DNA of 64,000 nt from Chryseobacterium gotjawalense (GCF_030012525.1 NZ_CP124855.1:1612001-1676000), one strand, 5' to 3'. Shown: positions 33,116 to 44,500, counted from the stretch's first letter. Notes: a model not told the origin generated them from the letters alone. Made by a program: numbers and translations.

Positions 33116-35197
33116 TTACCAGATTATCACTCTCTCTTCTGGCTTTTTGTAAAGTTGATCTCCTTCTTTCACATTAAATGCTTTGTAGAAAGCATCGGTG
33201 TTTACGAGTGGACCAAATGCCCGGTACAATCCCGGCGAATGCTCATTGGTTTTGATCTGATTAATCAGCGCAGCTTCTTTTTGAAGGGTTCTCCAAACCG
33301 TTGCCCAACTCATAAAGAATCTTTGCTCCTGTGAATAACCACTGATCAATCCTGGATTTCCGTGGTCTTTTAAATACATCTGCAAGGCATCGTAAGAAAT
33401 ATTTACTCCACCTAAATCTGCGATATTTTCACCATTGGTAAAAGTTCCGTTTACAAAAGTTCCTTTAACAGGTTCATATTTGTCATACTGCGCTGCGAGC
33501 GCTTTCGTGGCTTTCTCGAAATTGGCTTTATCTTCGGGAGTCCACCAGTCTACCAAATTCCCATCCGCATCGAACTGTGCTCCGGAATCATCAAAACCGT
33601 GGGTAATTTCGTGACCGATAACCGCTCCGATTCCGCCGAAATTAATGGCTGCATCTGCATTTGGATTAAAGAAAGGCGGCTGTAAAATCGCGGCCGGAAA
33701 AACGATTTCGTTGTTTACCGGGTTATAGTAAGCGTTCACCGTCTGAGGAGTCATTCCCCATTCGGTACGGTCAACCGGTTTCCCAACTTTCTCCAGTTCT
33801 CTGTCATATTGCCAAGACGTTAAATTCTGTAGATTTCCATATAAAGTGCCGCCGGTTTCTTTAGAATTAATGGCCAGTTTAGAATAGTCTTTCCACTTGT
33901 CTGGATAAGCTACTTTTACGGTAAATTTATTCAGCTTGTTTAAAGCTTTTTCTTTGGTAACGGGAGACATCCAATCTAAATTCGTGATATGCTCAGCAAA
34001 ACTCTTTTTCAAATAACCGATCAGTTCTACCATCTGAGCTTTTGCTTCAGCCGGGAAATATTTGTCAACATATAATTTTCCAAATGCTTCACCCAACGAG
34101 CTGTTGATCAATTCGAACCCTCTTTTATCCTGAGCTCTCTGAACATCCTGACCTCTTAAATATTTACCGTAAAAATTAAATTTCATATCATCTAAATCTT
34201 TCGAAAGATAACTTGCGCTTCCCGAAAGAAGATGAAATTTCATATAATCTTTAATCAAAGGAAGATTTTTCGCATTGATGAACCGGTCTAAATTTTGGTA
34301 ATATTTTAATTCCCCGATAATGGCCTTATCCGTATTTACACCAACTGCTGTCAAATATTTTGGCAAGTTCACATTTTTCACCAACTTCGACAGTTCCGGC
34401 ATTGTACGCGGATTGTACTGCAAAGTAGCATCGCGAATCTGCTCATTGGTCAGATAAGTCTGAGCGATACTTTTCTCGAAATTAACAATATTCTTTGCCG
34501 TTGCCTCTGAGTTTTTATACCCTAAAACGTTTAACATCGAAGAAACGTAATCTGTATATTTTGCCAACGTTTCTGTGTTTTTGGGATTTACCTTCTGATA
34601 ATAATCCCTTCCTAGTCCAAGGCTGGCATCTCCTAAATAGATCGCGTTCATTTTCGAATCTTTCAAATCTGAAAACACTGCCCAGGAGTAAAAAGGATTT
34701 TCTCCATTTTTAGTCGCTTTGATTAAATAATCCTGTAAATCTGAAAGTGATTTAATTCCATCTATTTTTGCTAAATCGGCTTTGACAGGTGAAATTCCAT
34801 CGGCATTTCTTTTGGTCAGATCCATATAGGTCCCGTACAAATCCTGGATTTTTTTTCCTTCACTTCCAGGCGCAAATTTGTCATTCAGCAAAGAATGAAG
34901 GATTGTCATTGAATTATTATCAGTGTCTTCCGCCAGTTTATTAAACGAACCCCAAGTCGATTTATCTGCCGGAATTACTGCAGTTTTCATCCAACTTCCG
35001 TTCACAAAATTATAGAAATCATCCTGTGGACGAACAGATTTATCAAACGTGGTGAAATCTAAACCTCTTTCCGGCGTTTCTTTTACAGTTTCCATCGCCG
35101 GCGCAGGTGATTCTGCAGGACTTGCAACTTTAGAGGCACATGAATTCAGGGCGATTACTCCGGCAAAAGCCAGAATACCAATGTTTATATTTTTCAT
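33116..35197 (-). CDS. M13-family (neprilysin-like) metallopeptidase lipoprotein, copy 2
   Basis: 693 residues, collinear with copy 1 over its whole length. Lipobox ALNSC (Cys20), a shorter Pro/Ala linker, then DKSVRPQDDFYNFVNGSWM. Zinc motif HEITH starts at His529 and GENIADLGG holds the third ligand. The C-terminus is KPEERVIIW. The two genes are a tandem duplication that has diverged in surface regions but kept the active site, suggesting different peptide preferences. Each has its own terminator. Confidence 0.95.
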   Translation of the reverse strand: MKNINIGILAFAGVIALNSCASKVASPAESPAPAMETVKETPERGLDFTTFDKSVRPQDDFYNFVNGSWMKTAVIPADKSTWGSFNKLAEDTDNNSMTILHSLLNDKFAPGSEGKKIQDLYGTYMDLTKRNADGISPVKADLAKIDGIKSLSDLQDYLIKATKNGENPFYSWAVFSDLKDSKMNAIYLGDASLGLGRDYYQKVNPKNTETLAKYTDYVSSMLNVLGYKNSEATAKNIVNFEKSIAQTYLTNEQIRDATLQYNPRTMPELSKLVKNVNLPKYLTAVGVNTDKAIIGELKYYQNLDRFINAKNLPLIKDYMKFHLLSGSASYLSKDLDDMKFNFYGKYLRGQDVQRAQDKRGFELINSSLGEAFGKLYVDKYFPAEAKAQMVELIGYLKKSFAEHITNLDWMSPVTKEKALNKLNKFTVKVAYPDKWKDYSKLAINSKETGGTLYGNLQNLTSWQYDRELEKVGKPVDRTEWGMTPQTVNAYYNPVNNEIVFPAAILQPPFFNPNADAAINFGGIGAVIGHEITHGFDDSGAQFDADGNLVDWWTPEDKANFEKATKALAAQYDKYEPVKGTFVNGTFTNGENIADLGGVNISYDALQMYLKDHGNPGLISGYSQEQRFFMSWATVWRTLQKEAALINQIKTNEHSPGLYRAFGPLVNTDAFYKAFNVKEGDQLYKKPEERVIIW

Positions 35198-35257
35198 TAG
35201 GCATACTTTCTTATTTAGTCTGTTGTTTTTTTTATTTGTTACATCATTCTACAAATA

Positions 35258-35285
35258 AAAAAGCCATTCTTAACTGAATGACTTT
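35258..35285 (-). terminator. Probable terminator of the DUF2807 gene region
   Basis: AGCCATTC / GAATGACT (one G-T pair) around TTAACT, with a T run on the minus strand; it lies between two minus-strand genes just after the DUF2807 stop. Confidence 0.6.
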
Positions 35286-35292
35286 AAGTTAT

Positions 35293-35949
35293 CTATTTAA
35301 AGGTGATTTTGCCGCCAATCACATTTTTAAATTTCCGATCATCGGGGTCACCATAAACATCGATGATTCCGCCAGCTCTTGTGGTTGCATTTACCGATTC
35401 ACCGGCAAATACTTCAGCAATTCCACCGGCATTTGCGGCAACCGTTGCGCTTTGAGATTCTACATTTTCGCCGCTAAATTTACCGCCAGAATTCACTACG
35501 ATATCCTGATGGTCTGCTTTCCCGGAAACTTTAATTTCTCCACCTGAATTGATTTTCACATTGAGTTTTCCGGTATCAATTCCTAAATTAATTCTTGAAC
35601 CTTCATTGGAGGTTAAACTCAACATTCTCGATTTCAAAGTTTCGGTGGAACTGATTGAAGATCCCTGACTGGCCTGCAAATCATTGAGCGTTTGATAATA
35701 TACTTTCACGGAAACCTGATTTCCCTGCAATATCCGGGCGGGAGCCATTCGGATTTTCAGCTCACCATTTTTGTTCACCGTTTCTACATCTGCACTTTCG
35801 GCTTCTACTTTATTTTCATTCGATGGAATGATTACCACATTGATTTTATCATATACTTTCAGCGATGAAAATTCCCCTACATTTCTTGTCACTTGCGCAA
35901 AAGAATATTGCATCATCAACATCATCAAGCCCACAGCTATTTTTTTCAT
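35293..35949 (-). CDS. Secreted head-GIN (DUF2807) domain protein
   Basis: 218 residues with a signal peptide (1-19, ending SFAQ). The rest is the DUF2807 beta-helix: GEFSSLKVYDKINVVIIPS, then repeated turns such as LQASQGSSISS, SNEGSRINLGI, NSGGEIKVSGKADH, NAGGIAEVFAG and RAGGIIDVYGDP. Repeats of this type form a right-handed beta-helix in proteins thought to act at the cell surface; biochemical function unknown. Single gene, minus strand, divergent from the kinase gene. Confidence 0.88.
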   Translation of the reverse strand: MKKIAVGLMMLMMQYSFAQVTRNVGEFSSLKVYDKINVVIIPSNENKVEAESADVETVNKNGELKIRMAPARILQGNQVSVKVYYQTLNDLQASQGSSISSTETLKSRMLSLTSNEGSRINLGIDTGKLNVKINSGGEIKVSGKADHQDIVVNSGGKFSGENVESQSATVAANAGGIAEVFAGESVNATTRAGGIIDVYGDPDDRKFKNVIGGKITFK

Positions 35950-36139
35950 AATTTCGAATTTATTTAAGTAAAGATAACGCTTTGCGACAGAATTTATTTT
36001 AAAATCTTTTTAAAATTTTTTCATAAATAATTTAAATCATCTGATCATGTTGGCTGAAAATGTAATGTTATATTTAAAAATTAAATTTATTCAAAGAAAT
36101 GATTGTGTAATAATAAGTTTGTTTAAGTTTAAAAAAAAA

Positions 36140-36169
36140 TTTGAATTTACCTGCGAAACACTATCTTTG
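36140..36169 (+). promoter_or_regulatory. Promoter of the hybrid kinase / polysaccharide cluster
   Basis: A perfect TTTG -33 (36140-36143), 18-nt spacer and perfect TATCTTTG -7 box (36162-36169), 47 nt before the kinase ATG. The tight spacing of the four downstream genes suggests they are read from here. Confidence 0.7.
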
Positions 36170-36216
36170 ATTCCGGTTTTTCCTAATATACTATCACTAC
36201 AAGCCCTTTAAAATAA

Positions 36217-39200
36217 ATGAAGCAATATCCGATCCCCGATAACGAAAAAGAACGTATCGAAAAATTAAAATTTTTGGATTTGTTGGATTTGGAAAAAGAC
36301 CCAGAGCTGAATGTTTTTGCCGAGGGAGCCAGTCTTATCGCGGATTGCCCGGTTTCCCTGATCGCTATTATGGCAGAAGATTCACAGCATATAAACAGTT
36401 GCGTCGGCCTGCAGTTCGATTCTGTAAACCGGCAGGATACGATGTGCCAATATGTAATCGCTGATAAGGAAATACTGATCATTCATGACACTTTGCTGGA
36501 CGAGCGCTCTTCTCACAATGCGCTGATTATAGAGGCAGGAATCCGCTTCTATTTGGGGATTCCACTTATTGATGATGAAGGGTTTGTGCTGGGAACGCTT
36601 TGCGTGATTGACTACCAGCCTAAAAAACTTTCAGAAAATCAGATCATCACCCTTCAAAAAATGGGAGAAGCGGTAACAAAACTTTTAATTAACAAGAAAA
36701 AGAATGTTCAGGCCGATTACTTTCAACAGATTTTTCACATTACCAATAATTTAGTTTGTGTACTTGATTCGGATTTTAAACTGAAAGACCCGAATCCTGC
36801 TTTTGAAGAAGCTTTCAATCAAAAAAAAGAAAGTACGCTCCGTCAATCTTTGGTAAATATTTTAGGACATCACAATACCGAACTCAAAGCCCTGGCGGGA
36901 ACTTTTCCCAGAAAAGATGAAGTATTATGCACGACCTCCACTGTTACTGATCTGCAAAACACGATAACCGTGGAATGGTCCTTCAAACAAAATGATTCTG
37001 ATATTTTTTGTTTTGGACGAAACATCACCTCTCAGATCGAACAGAATCTGAAACGCGAAAACTCTGAAAAAAGGTTTAGAAATTTTTTCCAAAATGCGAT
37101 CGGACTCATGAGCATGCACGATTTGCAGGGGAACATATTGGATGTTAACCAAAAAGGGCGCGAATTGCTTAATTATTCCGAAAAAGAGATCAAAGGGTTG
37201 AATTTAAAGGATCTCGTTCCGCAGGCAAACTGGCCATCACTCAATGATTATCTCACCAGAATTGCGGCGAATAAGGAAGACTTAGGAAATATGCTTTTGC
37301 AGAAGAAAAACGGCGAGGAAGTGATCTGGATGTACCACAATACACTGGAAACCGATGAAGAGGGCAACCCTTATATAATGAGCACCGCCCTGAATGTCAC
37401 TGAAAAAATGACTTTAGAAAAAGATTTAATTTATGCCAATAAAATACTTGAGCAGACCGGTGATGTTGCGCAAGTAGGAGGATGGGAAGTAAATCTGCGA
37501 AAAAACACCGTTTACTGGTCGCAATCCGTAAAGGAGATTCATAAAGTTCAACCGGATTTCGTACCCACTTTGGATAATGCCGTAGAATTCTATACGGGAG
37601 AAAATAATAAAAAACTTAATTTTTTACTGCAAGAGGCGATACAAAAAGGAATTTCCTACGATGACGAACTTCAGCTTTTACGCACAGACGGTGTGCTGAT
37701 CTGGGTAAGAGTAAAAGGAGTACCTGAGTTCGACAATGGCGTCTGCACCAAAGTTTTTGGGATTATTCAGGATATTGATGCGTCTAAGAAAACTTTTCTT
37801 GAACTGGCCGAAAAAGAAGCAATGCTGCAGTCTTTTATAAAATACACTCCCGCTTCCGTCGCCATGTTTGACCGTAAACTCAATTATCTCGCGGTAAGTA
37901 AATCGTGGGAAAAAGAGTTTTACATGGATGATTTAGAAATCATCGGAAAGCATATTTATACCATATCACCTCATATCCCCGAAGAAAGATCCAAAATATA
38001 TTTAGATGCCTTAATAGGCAAAACCTATAAAAATGAAAACTTACAGATTAAACTTGCTGGTCATGACGAACCGCAAAATTATGATATTGAAGTAAGTCCT
38101 TGGTATCTTTCAGAAGACAACATAGGGGGCATCGTTGTTTCAGCCAAGAATATCACGGATTATATAAAAGTAAACAAAAATCTTAAAAAGGCGAAAAAAA
38201 TGGCAGATATTGCCAGCAGAGCCAAATCTGAGTTTTTATCCAATATGAGTCATGAAATCCGAACACCGCTCAATGGAGTTATTGGATTTTCAGATCTTTT
38301 ATTAAAAACTCCGCTCAATCAAATGCAAACGCAGTACCTCAACTATATTAATGAGTCGGGTGAAAGTCTGCTCAATATCATCAATGACATCCTTGATTTT
38401 TCGAAAATAGAATCGGGAAAAATGGAACTGTTGGAAGATAAATCCAATATTTATAATATGGTAAGTCAGGTGATGAATGTCATCCTTTACCAGTCCCAGA
38501 GAAAAGATATTGAATTGCTTCTGAATATAGAACAGGGATTGCCAAAAACGCTGTGGCTGGATGAATCCCGAATTAAACAGGTCTTGATTAACCTTCTCGG
38601 CAATGCAGTTAAATTTACAGACTCTGGAGAAATCGAACTGAAAGTGGAGAAGCTGAAGATCGGAAACGAAAACATCACTTTACGATTCGCTGTGAGGGAC
38701 ACCGGAATAGGTATTCCTTCTGAAAAACAATACCGTATTTTTGATGCTTTTACGCAGGAAGACAGTTCCGTAAGTAAAAAATATGGCGGTACAGGTTTAG
38801 GACTTACCATTTCTAACAATATTTTAAAATATATGGACAGTCATCTATCGCTTTCCAGTGAACTACAAAAAGGTTCTATATTTTATTTCGACCTTACCGT
38901 TCCTTATGAAACTGAAAGCTTTGATGAAGAAGAGGATTTGAATATAGATCATATACTGATTGTAGATGATAATGAAAACAACCGTATCATTCTGCAACAT
39001 ATGCTGGCCTACAAAAACATCCGTTCAACATTAGCTGCCAATGGCATGGAAGCACTTCATATCTTAATGACAGGAGAGCGTTTTGATGTCATTTTAATGG
39101 ATTACCATATGCCGCTAATTTCCGGTTTGGAAACGATAGAAAAAATAAAAGAGTTATTCAATAAGAAGGATGAGCTTTCCCCACTGATTGTTTTACATAC

Positions 39201-40116
39201 CTCCTCAGAAGAACACGAAGTCATAAATTCTTTCCGCCAGGATGAAAAATCTTTCTGTCTGTTAAAACCTATTAAATCTGAAGAACTTTACACTACGCTG
39301 AGACGCGCCGTAAAAAATAAATTTAAGCAGACTGAAGAACTCAATAATTCCCGCGAAAATAAGCAGTCTCTATTTCCAGATGCGTTGAATGTTCTTTTGG
39401 TTGATGACAATCCGGTGAATATGGTTTTGAACAATAAGATGATGCAGTCACTTATTCCGCAAGCCCATTTAACTGAAATGGTCGATGGTCTGCAAGCACT
39501 GAATGCCTGCAAAAACAACACCTTCGATCTTATCCTTATGGATGTTCAAATGCCGGTTATGGACGGAATAGAGGCAACAAAACAAATCCGTTTATTACCT
39601 CAATACAAAGAAGTTTCTATAATTGGCATTACGGCAGGAAATATTTTGGGTGAAAAAGAAAAATGCCTCGCCGCCGGAATGACTGATTTCTTACCTAAAC
39701 CTTTAAGACAAGCTGACCTTTTAGAAAAACTAGTTCAACATGTTGCGCTTCATGAAAATGAACAACCCAACAAAATCGTAGAACACGATCAACATCTCGA
39801 TCTCCATCTGCTGAATGAACAAGTGGGCGAAGATGAGAAGTTCCGAATAATGTTCTTACATTTGGTCCTGCAGGAACTTACCCTTTCTCAGGAAAAATTA
39901 AAAAATGCAATAAGAGAAAACGATATTAATGATCTTAAAAAAACATTACACAAACTGAAAGGAACCGCCGGAACCGCAGGTCTTTTTAAACTTGCGGAGA
40001 TTTCTGCAAACTGGGAAAATAAAATAGAAAAACCGTCAGATTATGACTCCCTGGAGAAAGAGATAAAAATAGAAATAGCAATTGGGCTAGATTTAATGAA
40101 AGGACTGCTAAATTAA
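36217..40116 (+). CDS. Hybrid histidine kinase with GAF, PAS, two receiver and Hpt domains
   Basis: 1299 residues, no membrane helix seen, so a cytoplasmic sensor. Domains in order: GAF (about 1-165), a PAS-like region (about 170-270), three PAS domains (about 285-395, 405-520, 530-655), HisKA with MSHEIRTPLNG (His679), HATPase (about 785-895, with NLLGNAVKFTD and GGTGLGL), receiver 1 (about 910-1030, Asp962), receiver 2 (about 1055-1175, Asp1109) and Hpt with LHKLKGTAG (His1245). All phosphorelay residues are present. A stand-alone receiver gene follows 11 nt downstream and is the natural last acceptor. The signal is unknown. Confidence 0.93.
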   Translation: MKQYPIPDNEKERIEKLKFLDLLDLEKDPELNVFAEGASLIADCPVSLIAIMAEDSQHINSCVGLQFDSVNRQDTMCQYVIADKEILIIHDTLLDERSSHNALIIEAGIRFYLGIPLIDDEGFVLGTLCVIDYQPKKLSENQIITLQKMGEAVTKLLINKKKNVQADYFQQIFHITNNLVCVLDSDFKLKDPNPAFEEAFNQKKESTLRQSLVNILGHHNTELKALAGTFPRKDEVLCTTSTVTDLQNTITVEWSFKQNDSDIFCFGRNITSQIEQNLKRENSEKRFRNFFQNAIGLMSMHDLQGNILDVNQKGRELLNYSEKEIKGLNLKDLVPQANWPSLNDYLTRIAANKEDLGNMLLQKKNGEEVIWMYHNTLETDEEGNPYIMSTALNVTEKMTLEKDLIYANKILEQTGDVAQVGGWEVNLRKNTVYWSQSVKEIHKVQPDFVPTLDNAVEFYTGENNKKLNFLLQEAIQKGISYDDELQLLRTDGVLIWVRVKGVPEFDNGVCTKVFGIIQDIDASKKTFLELAEKEAMLQSFIKYTPASVAMFDRKLNYLAVSKSWEKEFYMDDLEIIGKHIYTISPHIPEERSKIYLDALIGKTYKNENLQIKLAGHDEPQNYDIEVSPWYLSEDNIGGIVVSAKNITDYIKVNKNLKKAKKMADIASRAKSEFLSNMSHEIRTPLNGVIGFSDLLLKTPLNQMQTQYLNYINESGESLLNIINDILDFSKIESGKMELLEDKSNIYNMVSQVMNVILYQSQRKDIELLLNIEQGLPKTLWLDESRIKQVLINLLGNAVKFTDSGEIELKVEKLKIGNENITLRFAVRDTGIGIPSEKQYRIFDAFTQEDSSVSKKYGGTGLGLTISNNILKYMDSHLSLSSELQKGSIFYFDLTVPYETESFDEEEDLNIDHILIVDDNENNRIILQHMLAYKNIRSTLAANGMEALHILMTGERFDVILMDYHMPLISGLETIEKIKELFNKKDELSPLIVLHTSSEEHEVINSFRQDEKSFCLLKPIKSEELYTTLRRAVKNKFKQTEELNNSRENKQSLFPDALNVLLVDDNPVNMVLNNKMMQSLIPQAHLTEMVDGLQALNACKNNTFDLILMDVQMPVMDGIEATKQIRLLPQYKEVSIIGITAGNILGEKEKCLAAGMTDFLPKPLRQADLLEKLVQHVALHENEQPNKIVEHDQHLDLHLLNEQVGEDEKFRIMFLHLVLQELTLSQEKLKNAIRENDINDLKKTLHKLKGTAGTAGLFKLAEISANWENKIEKPSDYDSLEKEIKIEIAIGLDLMKGLLN

Positions 40117-40127
40117 AAAATAAAAAT

Positions 40128-40484
40128 ATGTTAATTTTAATCGCCGAAGACGACGAATTGATTTTAAAAACAATAGAACATAAATTACTCAAAGAAGGAT
40201 ATGAAGTTATTTTAAGCCGAAATGGCAGAGAAGCCATTGACAATATACAAAACAAAAACGTAGACCTTATCATTACAGATATTATGATGCCTTTTGCCTC
40301 AGGAATAGAAATCCTTTCCGCCATTAAATCAACAGGAAAGAAAACACCGGTCATCATGCTTTCGAGTATGGGCCAGGAAGAAGTGGTTCTTAATGCTTTT
40401 GATTTAGGCGCCTCCGATTTCATCGTGAAACCTTTCAGTCCCAATGAATTGATGTTAAGGATCAAAAGATTGATTTCAAAATAG
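40128..40484 (+). CDS. Stand-alone response-regulator receiver protein
   Basis: 118 residues forming a single receiver domain. Acidic pair EDDE (about 6-9), phospho-acceptor in DLIITDIMMP (about 51), Thr/Ser in MLSS and lysine in VKPFSPNE are all kept. There is no output domain, so it must act through protein contact. The likely phosphodonor is the Hpt domain of the upstream kinase. The HEAT-repeat gene starts 7 nt after its stop, which suggests that protein or the glycosyltransferase as a target. Confidence 0.93.
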   Translation: MLILIAEDDELILKTIEHKLLKEGYEVILSRNGREAIDNIQNKNVDLIITDIMMPFASGIEILSAIKSTGKKTPVIMLSSMGQEEVVLNAFDLGASDFIVKPFSPNELMLRIKRLISK

Positions 40485-40491
40485 AAGTACT

Positions 40492-41568
40492 ATGCTGTTT
40501 TTAGACATTTCACTGCATTTTCTTTTCGACACCTTTCTGGGAATACTGTTAATCGTTTTCCTGTTAATTTTGGGGGTACTGTACTACAGTTTTTATCTCT
40601 TCAAAAAACTCATTGATCTTATAAACTGGTCACAGGAAATAGATTACAAAGTTACACAGGTAATCGTTCATGGTAGTGATGAACTTGAAAAAACAGACGC
40701 TGACCGTTTCAGTCAGTTTTCTAATAACTCCTCTTTCCGCGATTTATTTCTAGAAAAACTGGTCGATTCAGAAAAGAAATTTTCGGGGGCAGCACAAAAT
40801 GAAATCAATAAACTTTTTCAGGATTATAACCTCGAAAAAGAGGCCTTTGAAAAATTAGATCAAAAAAAACCTTACCTTATTGCGGGCGGCATACAGGAAC
40901 TTACTTCCATGCGGGTAGAAACAGCAGTCCCAAAAATAAATTCTCTTTTAACACATTCTTCATCTCTTGTTTACCAGGAAGCGCAATACGCAATGGTTAG
41001 TTTTAAAGGTTTCGACGGCCTGCAGTTTTTGGATACCGCTTCTAATATGATTTCAGAATGGCAACAATTGCGTTTGCTCCTTTCAGTTTCTCATATTCCT
41101 GAAAACGGTGATGACTCCTTTAAGAACTGGCTACGAAGTGAAAATAATTCCGTAATTATTTTTACACTTCGGTTAGCGAGAAAGTTCCAGATGTTATCAT
41201 TTTATTCTGAAATTTTAAATTTACTGGACCATTCTTCAGAACAAGTAAGAATACAGGCGGTACAAACCTTGCAGTCCCTGGAAAACCCTTCTACCGTGAA
41301 TGATCTTACCGCATCTTATACAAACCAAACTCCCGATGTGCAGGTTGAAATCATTAAGGTTTTAAAAATTGCAAAAGACCAGCGCGCTGTAGTTTTTTTA
41401 AAAAAACAGCTGATTGACCACCCTTTTCCGAAGTTAAAAATCTTCGCAGCTGAAGCTCTTTTCTCGCTCGGCCATGAAACTTTTTTAATGAGCTTGGCAG
41501 AAAACGAATCTTCTCCGGAACAACTCATCCAAATTATTAAACATTCCATGCAGGAAAAGGTATGCTAG
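40492..41568 (+). CDS. Membrane-anchored HEAT-repeat protein
   Basis: 358 residues. One N-terminal membrane helix (about 10-35, FLGILLIVFLLILGVLYYSFYLF), a helical linker (about 40-120), then alpha-helical HEAT-like repeats (about 125-350), for example SSEQVRIQAVQTLQSLENPSTVNDL and TPDVQVEIIKVLKIAKDQRAVVFLKKQL. Repeats of this type are protein-binding scaffolds. The gene overlaps the glycosyltransferase start by 7 nt and follows the receiver by 7 nt; it probably links the receiver to the synthase at the inner membrane. This role is inference. Confidence 0.85.
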   Translation: MLFLDISLHFLFDTFLGILLIVFLLILGVLYYSFYLFKKLIDLINWSQEIDYKVTQVIVHGSDELEKTDADRFSQFSNNSSFRDLFLEKLVDSEKKFSGAAQNEINKLFQDYNLEKEAFEKLDQKKPYLIAGGIQELTSMRVETAVPKINSLLTHSSSLVYQEAQYAMVSFKGFDGLQFLDTASNMISEWQQLRLLLSVSHIPENGDDSFKNWLRSENNSVIIFTLRLARKFQMLSFYSEILNLLDHSSEQVRIQAVQTLQSLENPSTVNDLTASYTNQTPDVQVEIIKVLKIAKDQRAVVFLKKQLIDHPFPKLKIFAAEALFSLGHETFLMSLAENESSPEQLIQIIKHSMQEKVC

Positions 41569-44500
41569 TATTTTCTCAAATCATTTATGAGCTTATAATC
41601 TGGCTGTTCCTGTTGTATGGAACAGCGGTGTTTCTTGTATACGGATGGATCGGAATTTACGCGCTAGGTGCTGTTATCCGTTATAAAAAAAAGAATGCTT
41701 TCACCGATTACAGCATGATTGCAGCTAATCCAAATGCCCCGACTTTCAGCGTTATAGCTCCCGCTTATAATGAAAGTATGACCATCGTAGAAAATGTAAG
41801 ATCTCTGTTGTCTCTTTATTATCACAATCTGGAAATCATCATCATAAATGATGGAAGCAAAGACGATTCGATATTAAAGCTGATTGAGGCTTATGAACTT
41901 GAAGCGGTTTCTTTTTTTGTACAGGGCGAAATAGAAACCAACAAGATCCGCGAAGTTTATAAAAGTAAAAATCCCGCCTTCAAAAAATTAATTATCGTAG
42001 ACAAAGATAACGGCGGTAAAGCAGATGCACTAAATGTTGGAGTTAATATATCTTCCGGTGACTATCTTGTCTGTATCGATGTAGACTGTATTCTGGAACA
42101 GGATGCGATCTTGAAATTAGCAAAACCCTTTCTGGAACAAACTGATAAAAAGCTTATTGCCTGTGGCGGAGTTATCCGTCTGGCCAATAACTGTAAAATT
42201 GAAAATGGCAAAGTCACCGATGTTAATATTCCTAAAACACTGCTAGGAAGAACCCAAGCTTTAGAATACATCAGAGCTTTTGTATTGGGGAGAATGGCTT
42301 GGTCACGCGCTTCAGGATTAATTTTAATTTCGGGGGCTTTTGGAGTTTTTGACAGAAAAATAGTTCTCGCTTGCGGTGGTTACGACCGAAACACCGTTGG
42401 CGAAGATATGGAGCTGGTAGTCCGTATGCGAAAGTATATGGAAGAAAAGAAAGAACCCTACGAAGTCATCACCATTCCCGATCCTTTGTGCTGGACCGAA
42501 GCACCGGAAACAAAGGCTATTCTTAAAAAGCAGCGAAACAGATGGATGCGCGGAACCATGGAAACCCTGTGGAAACACCGTAAATTAATGTTTAATCCAA
42601 AATACGGAAAACTGGGAATGATCAGTCTTCCATACTGGTTCTTTTTTGAATTGCTGGGTCCACTTATAGAATTTTTAGGTTACGTTATTTTTATCCTATT
42701 TTTGATCTTAGGAATTATCAACTGGCCTTTCTTTATTATTTTATTCGCCTTGGTCATATCATCAGGATTTCTTTTTTCAATCTACGGTATTTTGGTAGAT
42801 CTTTTATGTCATCAGGTTTACGCCAAAAGGAAAGATTTCCTGACCTTAATCGGCGTCGCCATTTCAGAGCCTTTCTATTTTCATCCTCTTGTGGTAAAAG
42901 CGGGAGTGAGTGGGTTTATCGATTATTTTAAAAAATCCCATGCCTGGGGCGAAATGACCAGACAGGGCTTTAATCAGAACCATTCTGGTTTACCGTTCAA
43001 AAAGCGGATTTGGGCAATGCTGCAACGTGGACTTCATCAGTGGGCCATATTTGCAGGTGTCTTTTTATTATTGTTTTCATTGGGAACCTTTGCAGAATGG
43101 GTTTGGTACCGGCATACTTTTCAAACGCTGAACAGTTCAGTCCTTGGTGAGAATCTTTTACTAAACAATCTGATATTTGTATTAAAATTGATATTGGGTT
43201 CTGGTCTCATTTATTTAATTTTAAATTTCCTGAACGAAAGCTGGGCGAAAACTTTAATCATCATCTCATTCACCTTCGTCGTCGTAAGCCAATACCTGTT
43301 ATTCATATATTTTTCAGAATCGCATAATTTATTGGGTGCTGATATTCTTTATTACAGTGAAGCGGAAATGAAACAGATTTTAGAGGCAAGTGGAATGCTT
43401 AATTTTAAAAATTTTGCCTTAATAGGAATTTTAATTGCAATCTCCTTTATTCCTTTTTGGTTCGCTTCTAAATCCTCTTTTAAGCCCAAATATGTTGCCG
43501 CAGTATTTTTAGGTCTCGGAGCAATCAGTTTTTCCTTCCCTAATGATATGATGCAGTCAGATCATTCAAACGGTTTAAATGAATTTGATCAGAACGCCGC
43601 GAAAAGCAAATGGGCTTATTTTTTAAATTCTAACATCGATAACTTCATTAGTGAACATCCGGAATTAACTGCTTTTGGTGGTGATTCAAATAATTTTGAA
43701 ATAAATTCGGAGATGCTCGACCAATCGTTCCCATTTTGGCGGAAAGAAAATACCCCGGACTTTTTAGGCTCGTATCTGAACAAATCTGATAAAGTACCGA
43801 ATCTCGTTTTCGTCCTCGTCGAAGGTTTAGGGCATGCCTACAGTTCGCCAAACGGCTATGTCGGAAACTTCACTCCTTTCATCGATTCGCTGGCAGGCAA
43901 AAGCCTTTATTGGGAAAATAATTTAAGTTCCTCCGGACGAACATTTGCGGTTCTACCCACGATTACAGGTTCTTTACCTTTCGGAAAAAACGGATTTTTG
44001 GAAATAGAAAAAACTCCCGACCATTTTAATCTGTACACTGTTTTAAAATCAAACGGATTTGAAACAGGATTTTTCTACGGCGGCAACAGTGCTTTTGACC
44101 GTATAAAAGAATTTTTGGAATACAGCAAAGTAGATCATATAGTAGATGAGTTTTCGTATGATACACCGTATCAAAAATTGCCGTCAAGCGTGGGCGGCGA
44201 AAGTTGGGGTTATGAGGACCAGGCTGTTTTCGGAAAAATGCTGCAGGTTCAGAAACCAATGCCAAAACCGTATTTCGATATTATTCTTACTTTATCAACG
44301 CATAATCCGTTTTTAATTAATAATGCTCCTTATTACGAGAAGTTGTTTACGCAGCGGGTGAATTCAAATCAGTTGTCAAACAAACAGAAAAAATGGGCGC
44401 TGGATAACAGAAAGCAATTGGTTTCAGTATTAAATCTGGATGATGCCTTAAATAATTTTTTCAGAAGTTACCGCAAACGCGATGATTTTAAAAATACCAT

